In this document: in pieces, positions 43,035-52,599 of the stretch | Layout of the letters: every line of letters begins with the position of its first letter | How positions within the stretch are numbered: position 1 is the stretch's first letter | NCBI RefSeq assembly: GCF_000026365.1 | Contig: NC_012992.1 | Location: 620,001 to 684,000, forward strand | Direction: 5' to 3' | DNA length: 64,000 nt | From: Zygosaccharomyces rouxii | Lineage: Eukaryota > Ascomycota > Saccharomycetes > Saccharomycetales > Saccharomycetaceae | Position numbers and translations under genes: made by a program | The notes under the pieces: generated by a model | Told to the model about the DNA's origin: nothing | Database searches by the model: none | What the model saw: only the letters and a program-made list of their open reading frames with translations

Positions 43035-43747
43035 TATTCGTGGGTACTAGAGGGCAATCAGATGAAATAACCAGAGTAAATTTAAAAACTTTTCCCCTCC
43101 TTAAGTAAAATATACTTTCTGTATTCTCTATCAATGTATCAGTGCTTCTATCAAACTTGTATCCCTATCTTCTCTGCTCTTCTTCTGTTGTATGTTCTTT
43201 TATTCAATCTTATGTTCGGAGAAAACTTCTGAAACCTTTTCTTGTTCTAGCCCTGTTGTTGTTACCTTGTACAGCAGAGATAAAAAGAAAAGGAAAAAAC
43301 GACGTAATTGAAAAAATATATTATTTTTAAAAAGATGTTGTGACAAAATTGGCCTTGATTAGGTTTTAGCAGAATGTCGTAAATTGTTGGAAAACGAGTA
43401 CAATGTGGTCCGGTTTCGAAATAATTGTGGAGGAATTTGTGCGAGTAAACTCCGACGAATTTGGTGAAAGAAAAGAATGTGGGAAATTTTTGCAGGTTCT
43501 TTTGTAGGTTCTTTGGTTGACGCTCTTGCAGCTGTATTTACTATTATGATGAGCCTCGAATGAATATTGACTGGCTCTGTTGGCGTAATCAGGTTATTCA
43601 ATGTGTGTCGTGTGCATTATTGAATTAAGCTCTCGAACGCGCACAGCCGTACGTGATGGTGAAATGCAAGAAAAAAAAAGTGTGGCTTTGGGTGTGTTGT
43701 AACAGTCAGAAAATTAGGGTACGATTTTGAAAAAATTAAAGAGCTAG
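43035..43747. other. Intergenic region PTP3 to tRNA-Ala
   Basis: The 713 bp contain the PTP3 promoter and open frames of at most 80 codons with no family resemblance. S. cerevisiae carries YER076C somewhere in this interval; I find no counterpart. Confidence 0.45.
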
Positions 43748-43820
43748 TGGACATAACCGGATTTGAACCGATGACCTTCTCCTTGCAAGGGAGACGCGCT
43801 ACCAACTGCGCTATATGCCC
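43748..43820 (-). tRNA. tRNA-Ala(UGC)
   Basis: A 73-nt minus-strand tRNA with acceptor GGGCATA pairing to TATGTCC, which includes the alanine identity pair G3-U70. The D-arm is GCGCAGTTGGTAGCGC, the anticodon arm CTCCCTTGCAAGGAG has anticodon TGC, the T-arm holds GGTTCAAATCC and the discriminator is A. There is no intron. A T6 tract follows. Confidence 0.95.
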
Positions 43821-43901
43821 ATACTTAACTTGAAGAACTAATGCGATAAACGACTGTCATGTTCGTGCATTTTTCAACTGAAAAAAAAAGTTTTAGACTC
43901 C

Positions 43902-43926
43902 AGATGAGATGAGATGAGATGAGATG
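43902..43926 (+). repeat. GAGAT pentanucleotide repeat upstream of MAM33
   Basis: About five consecutive GATGA/GAGAT units lie 60-85 bp before the MAM33 start, probably within its 5' leader or core promoter. Confidence 0.85.
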
Positions 43927-43987
43927 GATATAACCCCGTAGTCTTTCTATTACGAAGAAGTCCTCAAAGACACAAAAACTATTAAAC

Positions 43988-44782
43988 ATGTCCTTCCGTG
44001 CTGCTATTCGTTTGGCCAAGAATGTCCCAAGAGTCTCTAGAGTCTCTACCACTAGATTAGCTAGTGCTAGTAGGCCATTTGCTAGAACCATGATGATGCC
44101 CCAAACCAGAACTTTCATGTCTACACCAATCAAATTTGATGATCGTTCTAAAAATGTCGGTGAAATCTTGAAGTCTGAAATTTCTGTTGAAACAGAAGTT
44201 GAAACTACAGATCAAGAAAAATCATTCCAAGAATTCTTGGATAAGTATGGATTCTCCGTAGTTGAATCACCTGGTAAAAATTTAGCAGAAATTGTTAGAA
44301 AAACCGAAGAGGGCGAAGTTGTCCACGTTTACTTCGATGTAGCTCAGGTGGCTAACTTGCCATACGATGCTGCTATGGCTGAAGCTTCCAAGGAATCAGA
44401 AGATGATCAGTACAACGCTTATGACGAAAATTTCGCCAATGTCAATGTGGTCGTGGTTAAGGAAGCTGATCAAAGCGCAGTTTCTATTGAATTATTGATG
44501 AATTTGAGTGAAGGTGCCTTCTACGTGGACAGTGTTACTCCTTTCCCAAGCGCAGATGCAGCTTTGAACGAATCCGCGGAAGCCGAAGTTAAGCGTGAAT
44601 TGGTTTACCATGGTCCACCATTCTCTAACTTGGATGAAGAATTACAAGAGTCCTTAGAAGCCTATTTGGAAAGTAGAGGTATTACTGAAGAGTTAGCTGG
44701 GTTTGTTGAAGGTTTCTCTGAGTACAAGGAGAATCAAGAATACATTAAATGGTTAAAGGATATGAAGAACTTTTTCAACTAA
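43988..44782 (+). CDS. MAM33: Mitochondrial acidic matrix protein Mam33 (p32 family)
   Basis: A 264-residue protein (S. cerevisiae Mam33 is 266). The Arg-rich mitochondrial presequence (about 1-46) is followed by the acidic p32/gC1qR fold, with [28 protein letters not shown] and a C-terminal [28 protein letters not shown]. It forms a doughnut-shaped trimer in the matrix and supports mitochondrial ribosome assembly and translation, especially of COX1. It corresponds to YIL070C in reverse; convergent with MRX1. Confidence 0.95.
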   Translation: MSFRAAIRLAKNVPRVSRVSTTRLASASRPFARTMMMPQTRTFMSTPIKFDDRSKNVGEILKSEISVETEVETTDQEKSFQEFLDKYGFSVVESPGKNLAEIVRKTEEGEVVHVYFDVAQVANLPYDAAMAEASKESEDDQYNAYDENFANVNVVVVKEADQSAVSIELLMNLSEGAFYVDSVTPFPSADAALNESAEAEVKRELVYHGPPFSNLDEELQESLEAYLESRGITEELAGFVEGFSEYKENQEYIKWLKDMKNFFN

Positions 44783-44855
44783 GAAAAAAAAATTAAAAAA
44801 ATAAAAAAAATGGGTTTAATGTTTTTCTATTTACAGACTTTATTCTTGCACATAT

Positions 44856-46808
44856 TTATCGTACCAGTACGTAATTCATGTACTCATTAGTTTTATGATC
44901 ATCGAGTATCTTCGATGCCTTTTCCTTAAGTTTAACATCAAGTTCATTCAAGTCCTCGACATTTGGGTGTTCAGACTGTAATGCATCGACATGTTCTAAT
45001 AACATTTTTTTAAATTGACGGAGTTGTCTTCTTTGTAGGAAAATGTTTCTTTCCAATGATGGTTTTGATGTGTCCACTTCTTCAATACCCGGTATGGACA
45101 TTCTAGATGCAAGCTGGTTCAGTAACCTTATACATTCCAATTCCACGAATCTTAAGGTTTCTCTGCTTTCTCTATTAGTTGGTGAAATGGAAGAGGGACT
45201 AAATTCTCCATGGATGAATGATCTCAGATATTCATCAATAATCGTTGTGAACATCCGACTGCTTAGTGCTTCATTTGTATTGGCGGCTTTAACGATGGCA
45301 AATATGAATTGCCAAGTTTTCTTAGGATACAATCTCGTATTGAATTCCTTAGAATAGATACCCTCATTTTTCTTTATGACGTCTAGGCATTTTGACAAAA
45401 ATTCATTGATCTTGACTTTATCAATGTTATTAGCCTTTTTAAGCGCTTGTCTTTCGAATGCTTTGTAGAGCAGAATTAAGCTATGCTTGAAAGAAATGAA
45501 ATTAGGGTTACTTTCAACTTCATTAAATACCTCTAGGCATTTATCTCCACAATCTAACGGATTTCCTTTGAGTTGTAGTTCCATGTACTTGTGATACATT
45601 CCCAAATCTAATATTTCGGTTTTATTCGCTTTCAAATATTCAAAAAATTGAAGTCCCAAGGAATACTGCTTCGATTTCAAGCAATTGTCTAAAAACAGTC
45701 CAACAACGGGTGCATTTAGTGGGAATCTTCTATCGATAGACCAGTGGCTTAGCGGCAAGAGTTGGAAGCTTCCAAGAAGTTTTGGCCAAAGATCGGTATC
45801 GTAATCAATTTCAAAGTATTCTTTCAGTGCTAATACTGCCATTTTTTGAAGTGCGACGTTATCGTCCCTCGAGTGTAAAGTTTTACAGAATTCAAATAAT
45901 AATGGAGCATCTATCAGTCTCGCTGGAATATCTTCCATGATTGATATGATTACTTCTTGAAACAATGAATCTGATTCCACCCTTTTACAAGCTCTTAAAA
46001 TCCAAAGATAACTAATAGAATCTTTTTCAACACCTTTGTTCTTTCTTTCGAAAAGCTCAAATGCATGAGTTATATCGTTACAATTGGAGAGTGCTCCCAG
46101 CGCTGCATTGAATTCAATTTGGGTTAATTTGTTATTTTCAATTAATCTATCTACCGCCTTCAAGACCAACGATGCATTTGCCTTCTTTATCGGATTTTTC
46201 TGTCTTGCTAATCCATCGAATAAGATAGTATTCGTAAATTCATTGGGCGGTATTCCCCATTTCTTTCTCCAATTGTACATATCTACCGCAGATTGAGGTG
46301 CTTGCGATTCGTGGAAGAAATATTTCATTATGGAATTCATACCAGCGGAACCTCTATTTTTTGCCAATCTTGTCAATATCACAGCTTTTTCAATAAGTCC
46401 TCTTTTCAGAAATTTCTTTACATCCTTATCTATCAATACCGAGTCTCTCAATTGCTCTCCCGTAATACCTAATATTGTGTATATCAATCTTTTATCTCTA
46501 GTTTTCAGTAGGTATTTCAAATCAGAATCACTAGTGGGACCTATAGCTGCCGCCTTTAGTTCTTGATCCAAATTTTTATTTTGCTTCTGAAGTAAAGTGA
46601 TGGCTTTCTGTCGAGGATATGCCCTTTTTTGAGTCTTCTTGATCTCTAATCGTTTCTTAGCATCTAATCTTTTCAGTTCTTTCGACGATTTATTCAGTAC
46701 TGTTTGTCGTTGCTGAAGATTATTCAGTTTCTCCTTGAGTGATGAGCCTTGGACCCTAGAATAAAGCTGAAAATTCCTTGACAATATCTGATATCGAATT
46801 CCAAGCAT
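44856..46808 (-). CDS. MRX1: Mitochondrial organisation-of-gene-expression protein Mrx1
   Basis: A 650-residue, helix-rich protein (S. cerevisiae Mrx1, YER077C, is 688). It starts with a likely presequence (MLGIRYQILSRNFQLYSRVQG). A very basic Lys/Arg/Gln segment (about 25-75) follows, then PPR/TPR-like helical repeats, for example WGIPPNEFTNTILFDGLAR. Mrx1 is associated with the mitochondrial expressosome (MIOREX). Identification rests on overall layout and on placement between PTP3 and ICP55. The ATG at 46808 is used; the frame extends to a GTG at 46826. Confidence 0.83.
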   Translation of the reverse strand: MLGIRYQILSRNFQLYSRVQGSSLKEKLNNLQQRQTVLNKSSKELKRLDAKKRLEIKKTQKRAYPRQKAITLLQKQNKNLDQELKAAAIGPTSDSDLKYLLKTRDKRLIYTILGITGEQLRDSVLIDKDVKKFLKRGLIEKAVILTRLAKNRGSAGMNSIMKYFFHESQAPQSAVDMYNWRKKWGIPPNEFTNTILFDGLARQKNPIKKANASLVLKAVDRLIENNKLTQIEFNAALGALSNCNDITHAFELFERKNKGVEKDSISYLWILRACKRVESDSLFQEVIISIMEDIPARLIDAPLLFEFCKTLHSRDDNVALQKMAVLALKEYFEIDYDTDLWPKLLGSFQLLPLSHWSIDRRFPLNAPVVGLFLDNCLKSKQYSLGLQFFEYLKANKTEILDLGMYHKYMELQLKGNPLDCGDKCLEVFNEVESNPNFISFKHSLILLYKAFERQALKKANNIDKVKINEFLSKCLDVIKKNEGIYSKEFNTRLYPKKTWQFIFAIVKAANTNEALSSRMFTTIIDEYLRSFIHGEFSPSSISPTNRESRETLRFVELECIRLLNQLASRMSIPGIEEVDTSKPSLERNIFLQRRQLRQFKKMLLEHVDALQSEHPNVEDLNELDVKLKEKASKILDDHKTNEYMNYVLVR

Positions 46809-46979
46809 TATGAAGTATCTGAGCACTACCTTTTCCCGTATAGGTTATATGTGATGAGCTAGTAATCACTTTTTTTTTCATTCTTAATACGCGATGAGCT
46901 TTAAGATTATTGAAAAAGGTGTCAATTACAATACCATAAAGAATTGTAGAGACAATTGTAGAGCTAGTTAGACCTTCAA

Positions 46980-48257
46980 ATGATGTTTCAAGGCTTTGAA
47001 GGTGCTATTCTAGTGGAGAGAGTGAATCATTTCATATGTAAAGAGTATGGATCTGAACAAGAAAGAAAGAAGTGGGCTGAAGATATCATCAAATATCTGT
47101 GCGATATAGGTTGCGTCAATACTCCTCATTGGAATAAGTTATTGGATATTGGTGACTTTGAAACTTTACCTGAGGTTTCTCCCTGTGAATCACTAATTTT
47201 GCAGAAGACTATTGCCCATGAATATGCCGAAGCAGTTGCACTTTTGGAGACCAATGATATCGCCATAGCTACACACTGCCGCAACCTGGAGGCAATTACA
47301 GAAATTTTAATACTGGATAGGAATTTCAGAGAATTGGAAGAGATTGAATATCAAATTACAGGAATCAATTTTAGTCGTCAAGAGAGTTTAGGGGAACAAG
47401 AAGCTAATGCTTTGAGAAGAATTAAACTTTTGCTTTGTGCTAGTCTTTATCTTAGGGGGAAGTATTTTGATTGTTCTAATTGCTTTTTCAAATTGTTAAC
47501 TAACGATCATAAGATGATGGATTTCCTGAGTCAAGAAGCACCCAAGAAATTTCTAACCAATTCAGAAGTGTTGATGATGGTTCAAATATCGACGTTGCTC
47601 GCCATTCCGCTCGATAATTATGAAGATTTCACACATATTGAAGAATTAGTACCGTTCCAAAAAGTATGTCCGTCACTTTACCACTGTCTAAGACTTTTGA
47701 TAAATACAAGTTTTGGTAAATTCTTCCAACTTTGGCATGGCGACATAAATGAACAATGTGATCAGAGTTTTTTCTTAGATCAAAATTGGGGGGCTGCACA
47801 ATGTATGATGAGGGAGAAGATTTATTTCTTCTATCTAAGAGTTTCCAATTATATCGAAATCAGTTATTTGTCCCGAATCTTGGGTATTGAAGAATCTCTA
47901 GTGAAGAAAGAAGTGGAAAATTTGATAAATTCTATGCATCTAAGTTTTGAAATACAAGGAGATACTGTACGTTATAAGCGTTCATTCTTCTTAGAAAACG
48001 TGGTTAGTCAATTGCAATTGAATGAAAAATCGATATTATCCAAATTAGAGTCTCAAAGGTTGAGAAATAGAGAAATGAGAGATCTCTTACAGAGTATGAT
48101 TATTGGTAACGACGAGAATAACCGAAGTATCGCTGGCGATGCACTTCTCAGATCAGATAGGCGTGAACTTAGTCGAGAGGATAGTGAAATGATGGATGTT
48201 GATGAGATCAATGATGTAAGCGATATGGATAATCAATCGGTGGAAATTGGAAATTGA
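46980..48257 (+). CDS. PCI8: PCI-domain protein Pci8 (Csn11), COP9 signalosome
   Basis: A 425-residue protein (S. cerevisiae Pci8 is 444). Helical repeats fill the first 300 residues, followed by a PCI/winged-helix region (about 275-345: EKIYFFYLRVSNYIEISYLSRILGIEESLVKKEVENLI). The acidic tail (about 385-425) contains EDSEMMDVDEINDVSDMDN. In S. cerevisiae Pci8 is a subunit of the reduced COP9 signalosome, which removes Rub1 from cullins, and has been linked to eIF3. It corresponds to YIL071C in reverse; divergent from MRX1 across 171 bp. Confidence 0.88.
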   Translation: MMFQGFEGAILVERVNHFICKEYGSEQERKKWAEDIIKYLCDIGCVNTPHWNKLLDIGDFETLPEVSPCESLILQKTIAHEYAEAVALLETNDIAIATHCRNLEAITEILILDRNFRELEEIEYQITGINFSRQESLGEQEANALRRIKLLLCASLYLRGKYFDCSNCFFKLLTNDHKMMDFLSQEAPKKFLTNSEVLMMVQISTLLAIPLDNYEDFTHIEELVPFQKVCPSLYHCLRLLINTSFGKFFQLWHGDINEQCDQSFFLDQNWGAAQCMMREKIYFFYLRVSNYIEISYLSRILGIEESLVKKEVENLINSMHLSFEIQGDTVRYKRSFFLENVVSQLQLNEKSILSKLESQRLRNREMRDLLQSMIIGNDENNRSIAGDALLRSDRRELSREDSEMMDVDEINDVSDMDNQSVEIGN

Positions 48258-48360
48258 AGAATGATATCATTAAATAGAATTTATTCAAGTATAATATGTG
48301 GGGATACACAAAAAAATATTTGTTCATGGAATGACATTATATACAGGTGATGCAATTAAT

Positions 48361-49905
48361 TTAATCCTTTAACGGACTTACAACATCTTCTTCAATCTTT
48401 GTAGTGACACCATTTTGCATGATATTTTCTAAATCAGCGATCTCTTTAGCAGCTTCTACAGTTAAATTTGTGTAATCGTGTTGACCAATGGCAATGTCGT
48501 CCTCTATTCTGATTCCAATATTTCTGAAATAAGAAGGATAGCAATCTTGATCTGGGATGTAGATACCTGGTTCAATGGTAATGACTTGACCAGCTTCCAA
48601 ATTTTGGTGTCTAGAGCAATCTGGGGTATCGTGAACGTCTAACCCTAATTGGTGACCAATGTAATGAGGGAATAATTTGTTAACTTCCCATTTTTGGATA
48701 TCCCTGAATCCAACGTTTCTTAACTCTATTTTTGTAAAATCTAAACTTCTTTCGTGGATTTCATGAATCGAATAACCATTATGAGCCTTACAGAGATCAA
48801 TACATTTTCTTTGGACGTTTAAAACAGCTTCATAGAGATCTTTTTGAGGGTCAGTAAATTTTCCGCTAACAGGCCAAGTACGTGAAATATCGGTGCAATA
48901 GCCGCCTAACGACCCAGAAGCGTCAACAAGAACCATTTCATCATCGTACATCACATCATCATTTCTCGTATAGTGAATACACAAACCATTGGAACCTGTA
49001 GCCACCACGGGGATGTATGACGATTTATCACAACCTCCAGCTAGAAATTTGTATTCCAGGAATGCCTGTAAAGTTTTCTCATTGCGGAATCTGTTAGCAT
49101 ATGCTTGGTTATAAGCCCTTCCAGAAATTTGACCTGCTCTTCTCATGATACGTAGCTCCGCTGGTGATTTTATTTTTCTTAATTCCCCGATGGTCTTTGA
49201 GATACCACGGATTTTTTTCGAAGTACCTTTCCTCTTAATTACATCCATAATTGTTTGATGTCCATCAGAGATCGTTTGCAATGAAAAGAAAGTGCTGAAG
49301 AATGCAGAGTGATTGACATTAGTTTTATCCTTGGGGGTATCGAAATAGATATAATCGTTTCTTTCAAAAATTTTACTCAAATAGAGTGGCAAACTACCCA
49401 TATCTGTAGCTTCATCTGCATTGAAAATTTCTCTGGCACCTTCTGGTCCTGTCCTATAACCTTCCCATTGTTCTGCAAATGCATCCTTAGGTGGAACTAC
49501 AAGATGAAATACAATCTGGTCTAAATTATCATTAGGTTTTTCTAAAACCATCACAGAATCAGGTTCATTCCAACCAGTCAAATAGTACATATCATTGTTT
49601 TGCTGGAAAGGGTAGAAAACTGGGCCAGAGGCAAATTTCACCTGGCTGCCGGCTATAACCACACAACTCTTGGGGGGTAACTTCGATGCTAACTTAATTC
49701 TTCTTTCAAAATATTCAATTGCACTAATACCGGGAGTTAGTTCGCCTTGTTTAATCAGGTTTGGTCTAGTTTCATGCAGTGCTTGACCAGCCTCTATTGG
49801 TATTCTTCGGCGGTTCAAATATTGAAGATGAGGGGCACAACTCCCGAAAAGCCGCGTAGCTGGTCTACGATAAAATGCGGCTAGTATCTTTTGTCTCAAC
49901 ATCAT
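48361..49905 (-). CDS. ICP55: Mitochondrial intermediate-cleaving aminopeptidase Icp55
   Basis: A 514-residue M24-family aminopeptidase (S. cerevisiae Icp55 is 511). After a mitochondrial presequence and the N-terminal aminopeptidase P-like domain comes the pita-bread fold with its metal ligands: Asp in LVDASGSLGGYCTDISRTWP, His in HYIGHQLGLDVHD, Glu in IEPGIYI and Glu in IGIRIEDD. It removes one residue after MPP cleavage and so sets the stability of matrix proteins according to the N-end rule. It corresponds to YER078C; convergent with PCI8. Confidence 0.96.
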   Translation of the reverse strand: MMLRQKILAAFYRRPATRLFGSCAPHLQYLNRRRIPIEAGQALHETRPNLIKQGELTPGISAIEYFERRIKLASKLPPKSCVVIAGSQVKFASGPVFYPFQQNNDMYYLTGWNEPDSVMVLEKPNDNLDQIVFHLVVPPKDAFAEQWEGYRTGPEGAREIFNADEATDMGSLPLYLSKIFERNDYIYFDTPKDKTNVNHSAFFSTFFSLQTISDGHQTIMDVIKRKGTSKKIRGISKTIGELRKIKSPAELRIMRRAGQISGRAYNQAYANRFRNEKTLQAFLEYKFLAGGCDKSSYIPVVATGSNGLCIHYTRNDDVMYDDEMVLVDASGSLGGYCTDISRTWPVSGKFTDPQKDLYEAVLNVQRKCIDLCKAHNGYSIHEIHERSLDFTKIELRNVGFRDIQKWEVNKLFPHYIGHQLGLDVHDTPDCSRHQNLEAGQVITIEPGIYIPDQDCYPSYFRNIGIRIEDDIAIGQHDYTNLTVEAAKEIADLENIMQNGVTTKIEEDVVSPLKD

Positions 49906-50279
49906 CGTTTAACCTTTTCCCCCTTGTCCAGGTGTGAGTTATTGATGTTAATGGCGACGTTCTCTCAATCAAGAATTTTTAAAGTTCCTTTCTTATAGAG
50001 CCATTTGATATCTTCTCTTTTTTTTCAAAAAACAGAACCGGGGGGGAAGTCATATGAATGTGCGAAAACCCAAATCTAGGAAACGGAAAAAAGAATAAAG
50101 GTTAGGCACATAATGTTCCACGTTTGTTCCTTCTCTTATTTGGGGGTTGTTGTTGTTTTTTTTATTGTTTAGCGATTGAATGAGTGGTACGTATTTGGAT
50201 TTGTAATTGAAAATCGTAGATTATCTTAGCATTAATTGATAATATACAAACAAATTAAACGGAGAGGTGGGAGGGTAAT
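49906..50279. promoter_or_regulatory. ICP55 promoter region
   Basis: A 374-bp spacer between the ICP55 start and the HOP1 stop, with a G8 run near 50040. No gene or confident site is seen. Confidence 0.4.
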
Positions 50280-52112
50280 TTACCATACGCTCCTCAACGA
50301 TTTTTTGGAAACGCTGATCTTCCTAATTTTTTTCGGAGTTTCTGTTCTAGAGGAATGAGCTGCTGTAATGTCTAAAGTGTCATTAAGCACCGAGCTATTT
50401 TCTTCCTCCAAATATTGATCTAAATCGACATGCTTTCTCTTTTGTCCCATAGTGGGTAACGATTGGTTTTGGGGTATATTATCGCTAATGTCTAGCGATT
50501 GTAGATTACATGAAGATGGTAACGAAAAGGACTTGTTCCTCAATTCCGTAATTTCATCCAACCATCTATCCACTTGCGATTTCGATTGGGGCACGATATC
50601 CATATAACATGAATGAGGATGTTGTGATTGGAATGTAAAATTAATGTTATATTCTTCGCCTTCTTGTAAAAGACCGTGTTCAGCGGCTACAATGTTTGGA
50701 ATGTCTATTTGGACATTATTGTGAAACCTTAGTGTTTGACTACTTTTAGGTTTTCTCCATTCAGAACCGATAGTTAGGATTTCATCTTGGAAAAGTACGG
50801 ACATGCAAAAGGCAAATCTTTCCCTTATTTCTTCGTTGATTTCTTTAGGTCCTATGAGTTGTTTGATAAAATTGCTTGTCGAAGAAGGCAAAGATCTTGC
50901 ACGAGCCAAGTACCTATAACATTTCCTCAACAACATCAAATCTTGAAGCTCTGAAGACTCTAGCAGTAATTTAGATCCAAAAAGGCAAAGGAGACACTTT
51001 TCGATGTATGCGCCCTGGTAGTTACCATAACAGATACCATGCACCCGTTTTCTACAATTTTTACAGCATTTTAATTTTGTTGAACTGGGAGCACATTGCG
51101 TACCACATTCGCATTTAAGGGGATGATGGCTTGTAGTTCTGACAGTAGTGGTAGTGGTAGTGGCTGTGGTGGCACCTTCAGCCGCCGACGTATGGGGATG
51201 AATTGCTTGAGTTGGTTGGATTTCAGGTTGTGAAGATTTCAAATAATCACCTAAAACATTACTCGTCTGTGATTGTGATGGTTCAGATGTTATATTACTG
51301 ACGTTTGGCTTTCCCTTATCTTCAACGAATTCAAATGGATCAATTTCATCGAATTCTGAAGAATTCTCAGCATCTATATCTGTAGCAGAGAATACTTTCA
51401 TTGCTAATTTATGATGCTTGGTATCGAGAGATCCAACTGAAAACATGGCAGAATCTGAAGATGATGGAATTTTGATGGTCGCAGGTTTATCGAAACTTGC
51501 ATCTTTGAAAAGATGAGGTTGGTAATCCCGTGGACAATCATCATTAAACATCAACCTTACCGTCAAATATTTCTTCTGAGGTAAAGGTTCTAAAGACTGT
51601 GTTATGATGATAAATCTCCTCATTAACTGTTGAGCCATTTTTCTCGAATCTAACAGAGAAATAGTGGAACTTTCATCGTTAATACTAAGTCTGACATTAT
51701 TTTCCACATCGTAGTCAAATGTAAATGTATAATTTTCTAAAAGGTTAGTAGAATCATGCTCGTTCAAAAAAATTCCCAAGCTAAGCGCTTTCAGATATTT
51801 TAATTTTATAGCTTGGAAAACACCTTTCTCAAGCCAATCCAGCAGCAGATCAACTTCTGTAAATTTACCCCTTACCAATGTTTTAATTTTAATTGAATTG
51901 GTTTGCGAGGATGTTTGTTTGTTGTAATTCTTTTCCACTTTCTCTGGTACAAATCTTTGATCTACAAAACTTTCATCGGGGAAAAGACCCCTTAAAAATG
52001 CCAAGCATCCAAATGACATGGTTAACATTGTTTGAACCAGTTTCTGGGATTGTTCAGTAGTGATATCTGTCTTGGTTTTGGTTTTATTCTGTAGTAGTTG
52101 GCGGGTAGACAT
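50280..52112 (-). CDS. HOP1: Meiotic HORMA-domain axis protein Hop1
   Basis: A 610-residue protein (S. cerevisiae Hop1 is 605). The HORMA domain covers about residues 15-240. An SQ/TQ cluster (SQ at 279, 281 and 294; TQ at 301) follows, resembling the Mec1/Tel1 phosphorylation domain. A PHD-like zinc finger (about 334-376) has CECGTQC, CCKNC and CLLC. The C-terminal closure motif KISVSKKSLRSVW, which HORMA domains bind to build axis polymers, ends the protein. Hop1 organises meiotic chromosome axes and directs recombination between homologues. Two URS1-type sites upstream fit meiotic control. It corresponds to YIL072W in reverse. Confidence 0.95.
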   Translation of the reverse strand: MSTRQLLQNKTKTKTDITTEQSQKLVQTMLTMSFGCLAFLRGLFPDESFVDQRFVPEKVEKNYNKQTSSQTNSIKIKTLVRGKFTEVDLLLDWLEKGVFQAIKLKYLKALSLGIFLNEHDSTNLLENYTFTFDYDVENNVRLSINDESSTISLLDSRKMAQQLMRRFIIITQSLEPLPQKKYLTVRLMFNDDCPRDYQPHLFKDASFDKPATIKIPSSSDSAMFSVGSLDTKHHKLAMKVFSATDIDAENSSEFDEIDPFEFVEDKGKPNVSNITSEPSQSQTSNVLGDYLKSSQPEIQPTQAIHPHTSAAEGATTATTTTTTVRTTSHHPLKCECGTQCAPSSTKLKCCKNCRKRVHGICYGNYQGAYIEKCLLCLFGSKLLLESSELQDLMLLRKCYRYLARARSLPSSTSNFIKQLIGPKEINEEIRERFAFCMSVLFQDEILTIGSEWRKPKSSQTLRFHNNVQIDIPNIVAAEHGLLQEGEEYNINFTFQSQHPHSCYMDIVPQSKSQVDRWLDEITELRNKSFSLPSSCNLQSLDISDNIPQNQSLPTMGQKRKHVDLDQYLEEENSSVLNDTLDITAAHSSRTETPKKIRKISVSKKSLRSVW

Positions 52113-52253
52113 TTCCTTATTTCTTGTTTTTTCTCTTTCTTTCCTTACCTTTTTTCTTCCCTAGTGACGAGGAAAGAAAAATCAGCGTTACCACACAGCA
52201 TCCCCATATTTATATCATCCTCTACCGCCTTCTTCTCCTCCCCCTTTTTTATC

Positions 52254-52263
52254 TAGCCGCCAA
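52254..52263 (+). promoter_or_regulatory. URS1-type meiotic site, HOP1 promoter (proximal)
   Basis: TAGCCGCCAA matches the URS1 core (TAGCCGCCGA) bound by Ume6, about 142 bp upstream of the HOP1 ATG. Ume6 represses early meiotic genes in mitosis and with Ime1 activates them in meiosis. Confidence 0.7.
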
Positions 52264-52317
52264 GGTATCGCGTTCCTTGTTTTTTCTCTCTCTCTCTCTG
52301 CTTCTCCGCCCCTTCAG

Positions 52318-52327
52318 TAGCCGCCAA
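52318..52327 (+). promoter_or_regulatory. URS1-type meiotic site, HOP1 promoter (distal)
   Basis: A second TAGCCGCCAA, identical to the proximal copy and 64 bp further upstream in the same orientation. Confidence 0.7.
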
Positions 52328-52586
52328 CGAAGTAAATGTTCTAAGTCCGGGTTATAATATACATATCACGTGTATTTAAATCCTTACACCCTGAATTGTT
52401 CTAGACAGAGAAACTTTATCCAGATCAATCAAATTGCTTTCGAACATTGCAGGCAATGGAAGATTGGGCTGTGACTGGGGCGTTGTTCTGTTTGACGAGC
52501 TTTTACCGTTCCCTTGCGGGGGGATCCCTTCCCCTAAGGCAGAAGCCTCCGCACCGGAGTTCCGATCTCCGCCTTCTGTCTAAAGG

Positions 52587-52599
52587 GAACGTTCCAGAA
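52587..52599 (+). promoter_or_regulatory. Perfect three-unit heat-shock element
   Basis: GAACGTTCCAGAA fits nGAAnnTTCnnGAAn exactly, the binding site of an Hsf1 trimer. A CCCCT stress element lies 52 bp to the left (52531-52535). No gene starts within 600 bp downstream. Confidence 0.65.

Noticed and set aside
43359..43601. Possible YER076C counterpart between PTP3 and tRNA-Ala
   Set aside because: Only an 80-codon open frame exists, much shorter than the 302-residue S. cerevisiae protein, and its sequence does not look coding.
52541..52578. Hairpin-forming sequence interpreted as a structured RNA gene
   Set aside because: The inverted repeat arms are only 6 nt with a long loop, and no snoRNA box motifs or Pol III signals flank them; kept only as part of the stress-motif island.
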